Assembly: GCA_944326055.1 (NCBI GenBank) | Contig: CALVCT010000058.1 | Location: 1-48,864 of the forward strand | Length of the DNA: 48,864 bases | Direction: 5' to 3' | Source: an uncultured Erysipelotrichaceae bacterium | Lineage (GTDB): Bacteria; Bacillota_I; Bacilli_A; Erysipelotrichales; Erysipelotrichaceae | The notes under the pieces: model-generated | What the model was told of the DNA's origin: nothing | Database searches by the model: none | The model's input: only the letters and a program-made list of their open reading frames with translations | Made by a program: the position numbers and the translations under genes | In this document: one piece after another, positions 16,146-24,256 of the stretch | Layout: the number at the start of each line of letters is the position of its first letter | Position numbering within the stretch: the stretch's first letter is position 1

Positions 16146-17420
16146 ATGTTACAGAGCGTCAGAGGTACATATGACATCATCGGTGAAGAATTCCAGAAAT
16201 TCCACTATGTGAACGATCTCTTTGAGCATTTTATGAAGCTCTATGGCTATGAGATGATCAAGACACCAGTGATCGAAGATACAGCTGTTTTCAAAAAAGA
16301 CAACGATACAAGTGATGTGGTCACTAAGGAGATGTTTACATTTTCAATAAATGGTAAGGATTCCCTGACTTTAAGGCCTGAGGGTACAGCTGGTGTCATC
16401 AGAGCTTTTATCCAGCATAAACTATATGCTAGGGAGTTGCCAGTCAAGCTTGCTTATATCGAAGAGATGTTCCGCTATGAGCGCCCTCAAAAAGGACGTC
16501 AACGTCAATTCAATCAATTAGGCATCGAAGTCTTGGGTGATAAGTCACCACTCATCGATGCTGAAGTCATCGCATTGGGCTATTCTTTCCTTAAGACTTT
16601 GGGCATCGAAGATATGGAAGTGCACATCAATACACTTGGTGACAGCACTTCGCGTCTAAGATATCTAGAGGCTCTAAAAGAGTATTTTAGGCCACATATC
16701 GATGAGCTATGTGCTGATTGTAAGGATAGACTTGAGAAGAATCCTTTGCGCATCTTAGATTGTAAGATAGATCACGATAAGGATGTCATCAAGAGAGCTC
16801 CAAGTATCTATGATCACTTAGAAGATGAAGCAAAAAGCTACTTCAAACAAGTATTGAGCTATCTTGATGCTTTAGAGATACCATATGTCATCGATGAGCA
16901 CATGGTCAGAGGGCTTGACTATTATACAGATACTGTTTTTGAAGTCGTCAGCACCGATAAGGATGCAGGTAGTCAAAGTACGATCTTTGGCGGCGGCCGT
17001 TATGATTCTCTGATCGAAGAGATGGGAGGCCCTAAGATGTCAGGTATAGGTTTTGCGATAGGTGAAGAAAGACTTATAAGCGCAATGGAAAGCGCAGGCC
17101 TTTTTGATGATCTATCGATAACACCTGATGTCTATGTCATCGATCTGACTTCTCAAGATAGTTTCGCACTTGAAGTAGCAGAGATGCTAAGACACAATGG
17201 TTATGCGACAGAGCTCAATTACTACAAGCGTTCTTTGAAGTCGCAATTCAAGTCAGCAGATCGTAAAAAGACACGCTTTATCATCATCATCGGAGAAGAT
17301 GAAGTCAAAGAGCGAAAAGTCAGTCTTAAAGATAAGAAAGAAGAAACACAAGAAATGGTCAAGATCGAAGACTTGATCGCGAAGTTAGATGTTTTGATGG
17401 AGGGAGATAGAGATGAATAG
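16146..17420 (+). CDS. hisS: Histidyl-tRNA synthetase
   Basis: A class II synthetase of 424 aa: QSVRGTYDI at the N terminus, LRPEGTAGVIRAF (motif 2 region), the histidine-specific RGLDYYTDTVFEV and GGGRYDSLIEEMGG, then a C-terminal anticodon-binding domain. GGAGG lies upstream of ATG 16146, right after the T-box terminator. The 3' end overlaps aspS by 8 nt, so both synthetases share the T-box. Confidence 0.97.
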   Translation: MLQSVRGTYDIIGEEFQKFHYVNDLFEHFMKLYGYEMIKTPVIEDTAVFKKDNDTSDVVTKEMFTFSINGKDSLTLRPEGTAGVIRAFIQHKLYARELPVKLAYIEEMFRYERPQKGRQRQFNQLGIEVLGDKSPLIDAEVIALGYSFLKTLGIEDMEVHINTLGDSTSRLRYLEALKEYFRPHIDELCADCKDRLEKNPLRILDCKIDHDKDVIKRAPSIYDHLEDEAKSYFKQVLSYLDALEIPYVIDEHMVRGLDYYTDTVFEVVSTDKDAGSQSTIFGGGRYDSLIEEMGGPKMSGIGFAIGEERLISAMESAGLFDDLSITPDVYVIDLTSQDSFALEVAEMLRHNGYATELNYYKRSLKSQFKSADRKKTRFIIIIGEDEVKERKVSLKDKKEETQEMVKIEDLIAKLDVLMEGDRDE

Positions 17421-19152
17421 GACACACACAAATGGTGAATTGAGGATCGAAGATGTTGGTAAGAGCGTGACGCTTTGTGGCTGGGTAGCTAAAAGACGTA
17501 ACTTGGGTTCGATCTGTTTCATCGACCTTAGAGATCGCTATGGTATAACGCAGGTCATCTTTGATGAGACGATGTCTGAGAAGATCAAAGATGTCCGTAA
17601 CGAATATGTCTTGGAAGTCAAAGGTACTGTCCAAAAGAAAGACGTTCCTAATAAGAATTTAGCGACAGGAGAGATCGAAGTCCATGTCGAAGACGTGAAG
17701 ATCCTCAATAGTGCTAAGACGACGCCGATGATCATTGCCGATAAGACTGATGCGCTTGAAGATCTAAGACTCAAATATCGTTATCTCGATCTCAGACGCA
17801 AAGCTATCTATGACAATCTTATCGTTAGGGATAAGGTCGAGACGATCACAAGAGACTATCTGCATAAACTTGATTTCATCGAAGTCGAGACCCCGATATT
17901 ATCTAAATCGACGCCTGAGGGTGCACGCGATTATCTTGTGCCATCAAGACTCTATAAAGGCAAGTTCTATGCCCTTCCACAATCGCCACAGATCTACAAA
18001 CAACTACTCATGATCGGCGGTCTTGATCGCTATTTCCAGATCGCTCGCTGCTTCCGCGATGAAGATCTTAGGGCTGATCGCCAACCAGAGTTTACCCAGA
18101 TCGATATCGAGATGTCGTTTGCGGACGAGGAAGATATCTTCCATATCGTTGAAGGATTGATGAGCGATATCTTCAAAGGCGTCAAAGATTTGAAGATAGA
18201 TGAACATTTCGAGCGTCTATCATATGACGATGCAATGCGCTATTACGGTAGTGATAAACCAGATCTACGCTTTGGTATGCGCTTATGTGATCTAGATGAA
18301 GTATTTAAAGAAACTGCATTCTCGATCTTTAAGAAGACACTTGAAGATGGTGGTCTTATCAAAGGTCTGAAAGCAGAAGGTCTTGCTGAGAAGTATTCAA
18401 GAAAAGATCTTGACCACTTACAAGAATTCGTCAAGATCTATAAGGCAAAAGCATTGGCTTGGCTAAAATATACTAGTGAAGGACTGAGCGGTAGTATAGC
18501 TAAGTTCATGAGCGACGAAGAAAAAGATACGCTCATAGCGAAGATGGATCTACATATCGGCGATATCGTCTTTATGATCGCTGATGAGAAAGGTATCGCT
18601 GATGTCGCACTTGGTGCACTACGCACAAAAGTGGCAAAGGATAACGGTCTTATCCCAGAGGATGAGTATAAGTTCGTTTGGATCACCGATTTCCCAATGT
18701 TCGAATACTCAAAAGAACAAGGTATCTATGTCGCATGTCACCATCCTTTTACAGCGCCACATGCTGAGGATGTCGATAAACTTCTGACTGATAAAGGAAA
18801 CTGTTATTCAAGGGCATATGATCTTGTGCTCAATGGCTATGAACTGTTATCAGGATCTGTGCGTATCCATGATCAAGATATGCAAGAGAAAGTCTTTGAA
18901 GCTTTAGGACTCACTAAAGAAGAAGCTAAAGAAAAGTTTGGTTTCTTCCTTGAAGCTTTCGAATATGGTGCTCCACCACACTTAGGTGTTGGCATCGGTG
19001 TTGAAAGACTAGTCATGATCTTGTGTGGTACTGACAATATCAAAGATGTCGTTGCCTTCCCTAAGACAGCTAGTGCCATGTGCCTTATGTCAGAAGCACC
19101 GAATACTGTTGATGATGCACAACTTCAAGAACTTAAGATCAAGATCGCATAA
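17413..19152 (+). CDS. aspS: Aspartyl-tRNA synthetase
   Basis: 579 aa, bacterial type. It has an N-terminal OB fold (VTLCGWVAKRRNLGSICFIDLRD), the catalytic core with FRDEDLRADRQPEFTQIDIEMSF, a GAD insertion domain, and motif 3 GIGVERLVMILCG. It is co-transcribed with hisS under the T-box. GGGAG precedes the ATG inside the end of hisS. Confidence 0.97.
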   Translation: MNRTHTNGELRIEDVGKSVTLCGWVAKRRNLGSICFIDLRDRYGITQVIFDETMSEKIKDVRNEYVLEVKGTVQKKDVPNKNLATGEIEVHVEDVKILNSAKTTPMIIADKTDALEDLRLKYRYLDLRRKAIYDNLIVRDKVETITRDYLHKLDFIEVETPILSKSTPEGARDYLVPSRLYKGKFYALPQSPQIYKQLLMIGGLDRYFQIARCFRDEDLRADRQPEFTQIDIEMSFADEEDIFHIVEGLMSDIFKGVKDLKIDEHFERLSYDDAMRYYGSDKPDLRFGMRLCDLDEVFKETAFSIFKKTLEDGGLIKGLKAEGLAEKYSRKDLDHLQEFVKIYKAKALAWLKYTSEGLSGSIAKFMSDEEKDTLIAKMDLHIGDIVFMIADEKGIADVALGALRTKVAKDNGLIPEDEYKFVWITDFPMFEYSKEQGIYVACHHPFTAPHAEDVDKLLTDKGNCYSRAYDLVLNGYELLSGSVRIHDQDMQEKVFEALGLTKEEAKEKFGFFLEAFEYGAPPHLGVGIGVERLVMILCGTDNIKDVVAFPKTASAMCLMSEAPNTVDDAQLQELKIKIA

Positions 19153-19154
19153 AG

Positions 19155-19163
19155 TGTTATCAT
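19155..19163 (+). promoter_or_regulatory. Candidate extended -10 before the coiled-coil gene
   Basis: TGTTATCAT lies just after the aspS stop and 13 nt before ATG 19177. The predicted start (about 19170) would leave hardly any leader, and the AAGGAG at 19168-19173 would be at the very 5' end. Read-through from hisS-aspS is equally possible because no terminator separates them. Confidence 0.35.
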
Positions 19164-19176
19164 ATATAAGGAGAAC

Positions 19177-22100
19177 ATGTTAGGATTCACAACTAAAAGA
19201 AAGATAGATAAGATGTCACCCGAAGAGGTGACGAAGAACATCGAAGATCTCAAGATCGAGATAGCCAAGTTAGAAAGCGACTTGGCTTCTTTTGCTGAGA
19301 AAAGAGAAGAGCTGATAAAAGAAAACAAGACCAAGATCGATGAAAAGAGAGCTTATCTTGAAGATGATCGTATCATCTCGATCGAAGAGGTCAAGAAGCT
19401 CAGGTCAGCCATCAGTATCGAACGCGATAAATTCAATAGCGTATCCAAAGAGCTCAATGATCTGATATCAAAACATCATGAAAAGAAGAGCATTCTTGAA
19501 AAAGATATGGATGAGAAGTTAACGATCTTAAGCAAAGATAATGAAAAGAAGATCAAAGAGCTCAAGAAAGAGTATGATGATAAGACCAAAGATCTACAAG
19601 TCGATTATGAGGCTGAAGAAGCGGCACTGATCGATGACAGTAAGAAGACCTTATCTAAGATCAGTGAGAACTTGAAGCGCCTAGATAGCGAATATAAGAG
19701 CTTAGAGAGTGAGATCAAAGCTGAACAGACAGCGATGATCGATAACTACAATCGTCTGATCGAAGAAGAAAGTGTCAAAAAGGACGCTCTAACGAGCAAG
19801 TCTAGCACGATACACAACAATCAAAGAGCCAAACAAGAAGCTCTAGACAAAAAGCTTGATGAGCTCTTGACTAAAAACAAAGCAGCACTCGAAGAGAAGA
19901 AGAAGACATTAGATGAAGGATATGAGAAGATGAAGGAAGCATTTGATAAAGAATTAGAAAGACAAAAAGCTGAACTGTTAGAGCTTACTAAACGTAAGAC
20001 AGAGCTTTCAGGTGCTTATACTAATGCCTACAACAGCTTCGAGAAAGAGAAAGAGAGCTTGATCGCTCGTTTCAATCAAGAGAGCGAGAATATCGATATC
20101 GAAAATAAACAATTAGCTGACAATGAAAAGAAGGCCAATGATGAGCTTTTGGCGATCAAAGAATCTTTAGCTAAAAAAGAAAGTGAACTACAAGCTTTTA
20201 AAGTCACAGCTGAAAAAGAGTATAACGATCTTGAAGCTGAACTTGAAGCTAGAAGACAAGATCTCATTGCGCGTCATGAGGCTCAAAGAGCCAGTGAAGA
20301 ATCGACATTAAGACAAGCTCTAGAAGAGATGCGCAAGCGCTATGTCGAGATGAAAGAGTCTTTGACTGTCGACAAAGAAAAAGAGATCACTAAGCTCAAT
20401 GCGGACTATCGTATGAACCAAAGACGCTATCTTTCAAAGACTAAAGAGCTACGTTCGCATTATGATGCTTTAAAATCTGAATATCAGGACAAGTTGAGCT
20501 CCCTTAGGAAGGCTAATATGATACTCAAGGATGAGATCGATAATGATACACATCGCTATGAGATCAAGATGATGTCGATCAATCAACAACTGACCGATGA
20601 AGATACGAACTTCAAACGCACTATCAGTAAACTTGAAGAAGAATATGAAGCGAAAGTCGATAGTATCAAGAGTGCTTCCAAAGAACACGAAGCAACTTTC
20701 ACAAAGGAGAAAGAAGTCCTAACAAGCGATATCGAAGCTCTGTCTAAAGAAGTCGAGATCAAAGATCTCTTCTATAAAAAAGAGCTCGCAAAATATGAAG
20801 CACAGATCGCCAGTATCGCTAAGATCAAAGAGACTCGTGAGCTTAATCACGATGCTGCTCTAAAAGCTATCGATGACGAGATCTCTTTGACTAAAAAGAA
20901 GATCGAAGAAACTGAAGTCGAAAAAGAAGATAAGGTCAAAGAGTATGCTCAAAGAAAAGAAAAAGCTCAAAGTGATCTTGAAAGTGATCTTGCGAAGCTT
21001 GAAGAAGCACATCAATCAAAGATCGTCGCTCTCAATGACGAATATGGTAAATTACGCCAAGATATCGAAAGAGATCTAAGTGAGAAGATCACAGAACGCG
21101 ACGAAGTCTTCGCTAACTTCAAGAAAGCTCATGAAGAAAGACTTGTGAAAAAAGATGATGAATTCCATCTTGAAGAGAAAAAGCTCCAAGAAGAAAAAGA
21201 AGCTTTGGATATCGAGTATGAGAAAGAATACGCTGAACTCTTGAAAGAAAACGAAGTCAAGAAAGCAGCCCTTGATGATCTACGATTGAAAAAAGAAGAA
21301 GAGATCAAAGTCAAAGAAGATGAGCTGAATAGACTCATGAGCGATCATGATAATAAGGTCAAGGAACTCAAAGAAGAATTTGAAAAAGAATCAGCAGAAC
21401 TTCTATCTAAAGAGTCTGAAGATCAGGATGCTTATAGCGAGGAACTTACTGGCCTTACAGCGAAGCTTGAAGAGAAACGTTCTGATATCGTCAAGATGCA
21501 AAGCGATTATGAAGCGAAGATCCGTAACTTCAAAGAACTCATCGAGAAGGCAGAACACGATCTTGAGATCTTAGCTCAAGATCATGCCCTAGCTATCGCT
21601 GATAAGAGAAGCGAGAAGGAAGCGATATGCAAAGACTTGAGCGAGGCTTATAAGTCGATCGAAGCTAAAGTCGAGGCTTCTAAAAAAGACTACGAAGAAT
21701 ATCGTGCTCTTTTGGATGCAAAACTTGACAAAGCTAAAGAGGATCTCAATAAGGATGAGAGCGATCTTGTCATCGCTAACGAAGAGATACGTTCTTCAAC
21801 TCTATCCCAAAGCAAAAAAGCTCAAGCTCAACATGAAGCAGAACTCGATAAGAAAAGAGAAGATCTTGAGATCGAATATAAAGCTAAAGAGGCAAGAGTC
21901 AGGGCTGACCTTGATGAATTAGCCAAAGCTAATGAAGCTCTGCGTCAAAGTCTTGAAGCTAAGCTCTTAGATGTCAAACGAGCAAATAGCGATATCGACA
22001 TGCGTTATCAGAAGGCTAGAGAAGATCTACATAAGGAACTATTAGAGAGACAGGAAGCCTATGATGCAAAAAGGGCTAGTCTTGATGAAGAGTTCTTGAA

Positions 22101-23106
22101 AACAAGACGCCGCTATCAAGATGAGCTCGCAAGGCTCAGAGCTGATAATATCAAGCGTATCAAAGAACTTGAGGCACATAATGATAGCGTTAGAAGTGAG
22201 ATCTCTAAGCTTGAAGAAGATGAGAAGTTGGCAAGAGCTAGTTATGATTCAGAACTCAAGGATCTCGACAACGCTCTTAAGATCGAAGGGCAAGAGTTCG
22301 CTAAAGCCAAAGAGGCATACGCATCAGAGCTTGATGATTGTATAAGATTGATAAGTGCCCTTAAAGCTGATCATCAAACAAAGATGCAAGCAGCGCAAGA
22401 TAAGATCGAGGATCTTGAAAAGCGTAAAGCCAACTTTGAACAAGAGCACAAACGAGCTCTAAGAAAAGTCAAAGAGGAACATGAAGCAGCTTTAGCTAGA
22501 CGTCGTGCTGATCATGATGCCAAGATCAGATCTTATACGGATGCGCTCGATGCTTTAGTCATGAAGATCCATGACCAAGAAAACGTCATCAAAGAAGCGT
22601 ATCGCGTCAAACTTGATGAGTTAGCTACAAGCTTCGACGAAAAGAAGACTGAGCTCATGGAACGTCGCCTCAATATGCAAAACGACTATGACAAGCTTGT
22701 AAGTTCTTTAGAAGAAAAGATCGCTGATCGTCAAGTCGATCTAGCTTCTATCGACAAAGAGTTACAAAGAGAACTTGAGAATGCTAATAGTTCTATGCAA
22801 GATCTGCAAAGCACACATGATGAGCGCATCAAAGAGCTGATCGAAAAAGAAGAGGCACATATCGCTGAACTCAAAGACGAGAGTGAAAAACGTCGCTCTA
22901 TGATCATGAAGGAGCGTCAAGAACTCGCATCAAGAGCGAGGGCGATCAATGCTGAGATCTTGAAGATGAAAGAAGAATACAACACTAAGAAGGATGCCTT
23001 TATCAGTGATAGTCAAGATCTTCAAAAGAGCTACAGTAAGATGCTCGATGATTATAAGAGCGAAGTAGCCGCAAAAGACAGTAAACACTCTTTCTTTAGA
23101 CGCTAA
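19177..23106 (+). CDS. Giant coiled-coil protein of unknown function (1,309 aa)
   Basis: I do not recognise a family. The start is firm: AAGGAG lies 3 nt before the ATG. The protein is Lys/Glu/Asp/Leu-rich with continuous heptad-like spacing. The only proline I find is residue 15; there is no tryptophan, two cysteines and very few glycines. It therefore looks like one unbroken helical rod, roughly 190 nm if fully extended. There is no signal peptide or membrane segment; the N terminus is MLGFTTKRK and the C terminus KHSFFRR, both basic with a small hydrophobic patch. Similarity to SMC, myosin or spectrin in a search would be compositional. It may be a cytoskeletal, scaffold or nucoid-associated element (inference). 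Codon use matches its neighbours. Confidence 0.9.
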   Translation: MLGFTTKRKIDKMSPEEVTKNIEDLKIEIAKLESDLASFAEKREELIKENKTKIDEKRAYLEDDRIISIEEVKKLRSAISIERDKFNSVSKELNDLISKHHEKKSILEKDMDEKLTILSKDNEKKIKELKKEYDDKTKDLQVDYEAEEAALIDDSKKTLSKISENLKRLDSEYKSLESEIKAEQTAMIDNYNRLIEEESVKKDALTSKSSTIHNNQRAKQEALDKKLDELLTKNKAALEEKKKTLDEGYEKMKEAFDKELERQKAELLELTKRKTELSGAYTNAYNSFEKEKESLIARFNQESENIDIENKQLADNEKKANDELLAIKESLAKKESELQAFKVTAEKEYNDLEAELEARRQDLIARHEAQRASEESTLRQALEEMRKRYVEMKESLTVDKEKEITKLNADYRMNQRRYLSKTKELRSHYDALKSEYQDKLSSLRKANMILKDEIDNDTHRYEIKMMSINQQLTDEDTNFKRTISKLEEEYEAKVDSIKSASKEHEATFTKEKEVLTSDIEALSKEVEIKDLFYKKELAKYEAQIASIAKIKETRELNHDAALKAIDDEISLTKKKIEETEVEKEDKVKEYAQRKEKAQSDLESDLAKLEEAHQSKIVALNDEYGKLRQDIERDLSEKITERDEVFANFKKAHEERLVKKDDEFHLEEKKLQEEKEALDIEYEKEYAELLKENEVKKAALDDLRLKKEEEIKVKEDELNRLMSDHDNKVKELKEEFEKESAELLSKESEDQDAYSEELTGLTAKLEEKRSDIVKMQSDYEAKIRNFKELIEKAEHDLEILAQDHALAIADKRSEKEAICKDLSEAYKSIEAKVEASKKDYEEYRALLDAKLDKAKEDLNKDESDLVIANEEIRSSTLSQSKKAQAQHEAELDKKREDLEIEYKAKEARVRADLDELAKANEALRQSLEAKLLDVKRANSDIDMRYQKAREDLHKELLERQEAYDAKRASLDEEFLKTRRRYQDELARLRADNIKRIKELEAHNDSVRSEISKLEEDEKLARASYDSELKDLDNALKIEGQEFAKAKEAYASELDDCIRLISALKADHQTKMQAAQDKIEDLEKRKANFEQEHKRALRKVKEEHEAALARRRADHDAKIRSYTDALDALVMKIHDQENVIKEAYRVKLDELATSFDEKKTELMERRLNMQNDYDKLVSSLEEKIADRQVDLASIDKELQRELENANSSMQDLQSTHDERIKELIEKEEAHIAELKDESEKRRSMIMKERQELASRARAINAEILKMKEEYNTKKDAFISDSQDLQKSYSKMLDDYKSEVAAKDSKHSFFRR

Positions 23107-23109
23107 GGC

Positions 23110-23138
23110 TTTCATAGTCTAGGATGGTCTGCTATAAT
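23110..23138 (+). promoter_or_regulatory. Promoter of the 6S-like RNA / yneF unit
   Basis: TTTCAT (23110-23115), a 17-bp spacer and a perfect TATAAT (23133-23138), with TGC before it as an extended -10. The predicted start, about 23145, coincides with the first base of the closing stem of the RNA. Confidence 0.7.
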
Positions 23139-23142
23139 TAAT

Positions 23143-23293
23143 GAGCCTGGGAGGAATACGTAAAATTCCTACATGTAAAATTTGGGAGTCTGGAAGTTAT
23201 CGCTCGGTGTAGAATGCTGCTTATGCAGAATCCTAAAGAACGATATAGGACACCCACCTGGTCTTCAGGGAAATTTTACAACCTCTCAGGATC
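23143..23293 (+). ncRNA. ssrS: Probable 6S RNA, in the leader of the yneF-like gene
   Basis: A closing stem pairs 23143-23154 with 23282-23293 (CCTGGGAGG / CCTCTCAGG core). A second 10-bp stem, TGTAAAATTT (23174-23183) / AAATTTTACA (23271-23280), follows. A large asymmetric bubble has a small hairpin CCTG-GTCTT-CAGG (23257-23269) on its 3' strand. The terminal arm is GGTGT (23206-23210) / ACACC (23250-23254) enclosing CTGC/GCAG. This long-hairpin-with-central-bubble form, about 150 nt, and the ACACCCACCTGG stretch resemble 6S RNA, the RNA-polymerase decoy. It lacks its own T-tract terminator, and the yneF AGGAGG starts 2 nt after it. A cis-acting leader is the alternative. Confidence 0.62.
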
Positions 23294-23305
23294 TAGGAGG
23301 AAATT

Positions 23306-23521
23306 ATGGGATTTGGACTTGAGACCTTCATCTACTTATTAGTTGGTATCATCATCGGTGGTATCGCTGGCTTCTTCATCGCTAGACATTTCTTGAAGAA
23401 AGAACTAGAGAAGAACCCACCTATCACTGAAAAGATGATCAGAGCGATGTTCATGCAGATGGGCAGGAAGCCAAGCGAAGCACAGATCCGTGCTGTCATG
23501 AAGTCGATGAATCAAAAATAA
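23306..23521 (+). CDS. YneF-like UPF0154 small membrane protein
   Basis: 71 aa: one membrane span at about residues 6-27 (TFIYLLVGIIIGGIAGFFIAR), then a basic/polar tail with KNPPITEKMIRAMFMQMGRKPSEAQIRAVMKSM, the hallmark of UPF0154. The biochemical function is unknown. AGGAGG lies 5 nt before the ATG. It sits directly behind the 6S-like RNA and is followed by a terminator. Confidence 0.92.
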   Translation: MGFGLETFIYLLVGIIIGGIAGFFIARHFLKKELEKNPPITEKMIRAMFMQMGRKPSEAQIRAVMKSMNQK

Positions 23522-23543
23522 CACGATCATTCGTGTTTTTTTC
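23521..23543 (+). terminator. Terminator after the yneF-like gene
   Basis: ACACGA (23521-23526) / TCGTGT (23531-23536) with loop TCAT and a seven-T run. Its 5' arm begins on the last base of the yneF stop codon. Confidence 0.85.
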
Positions 23544-23545
23544 TT

Positions 23546-24247
23546 ATGAAGATCTTTAAGAAAGTATTACTGATCGTCTTTCTTTTCCTGATGATCATCG
23601 CATCTGGTCTTTTTGGCATGTCGTTTTATGCTTATAGTGAAGCTAAAGAACGTCTGCCTATCGATGAGATGTATACTGCCGTCAAAGAAAGCGTGACTAC
23701 TTATACAGAGTATGAAGATATAGACGATGATCTCATCGATGCCTTCGTTGCAGTCGAAGATCGACGTTTCTTTACGCGTACGGGCATCGATTTTATCGCT
23801 TTGGGACGCGCGATCTTCACAAATCTCATATCAGGTTCTATGCAAGAGGGCGGATCGACGATCACCCAGCAGCTCATCAAGAACACTTATTTCTCATATG
23901 ATCGAAATCTTATCGAGAAATTAGCGGAATATTTCTTTATCTATGATGTTGAAGAAGCTTATTCGAAATATGAGATCTTGGAGATGTACATCAATACCGT
24001 AAATTATGGTGATGGTAATTTCAATGTTTATGATGCTTGTCATAATTATTTTGACAAAGATACTGACGATCTCAGTGTCTATGAAGCATCTTTACTTGCC
24101 GGTATCCCTAATTCACCAGCTAACTATCAATTATCTAATGATAATCCCAACACATATAAAAGACAGACGCATGTCTTGGAAGCAATGTTAGAAGAGGGCT
24201 ATATAACTAAAAGTGAATATGATGAAGCCATTGCTCTTCAGCCATAA
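23546..24247 (+). CDS. mtgA: Monofunctional peptidoglycan glycosyltransferase (GT51)
   Basis: 233 aa: a basic N terminus and one membrane anchor (about 7-30), followed by a GT51 domain with AVEDRRFFTRTGID (catalytic Glu71), QEGGSTITQQLIKN and KYEILEMYINTVNYG carrying the second Glu. It polymerises lipid II into glycan strands. No transpeptidase domain follows, and the size is that of MtgA enzymes. The ATG lies 3 nt after a terminator T-run and no Shine-Dalgarno is present. I keep this start because it yields the positively charged anchor. Confidence 0.9.
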   Translation: MKIFKKVLLIVFLFLMIIASGLFGMSFYAYSEAKERLPIDEMYTAVKESVTTYTEYEDIDDDLIDAFVAVEDRRFFTRTGIDFIALGRAIFTNLISGSMQEGGSTITQQLIKNTYFSYDRNLIEKLAEYFFIYDVEEAYSKYEILEMYINTVNYGDGNFNVYDACHNYFDKDTDDLSVYEASLLAGIPNSPANYQLSNDNPNTYKRQTHVLEAMLEEGYITKSEYDEAIALQP

Positions 24248-24256
24248 GGAGACTAT

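Noticed and set aside
19177-23106. SMC/Rad50-type ATPase or surface M-like protein
   Set aside because: No Walker A, Walker B or hinge is present, and no signal peptide or LPxTG anchor; only the coiled coil would match.
23143-23293. SRP RNA, tmRNA, RNase P RNA or a common metabolite riboswitch
   Set aside because: Length and recalled consensus motifs of these RNAs (for example the GGAAG..AGCAG SRP tip or T-box sequence) are not present; 6S fits the fold best.
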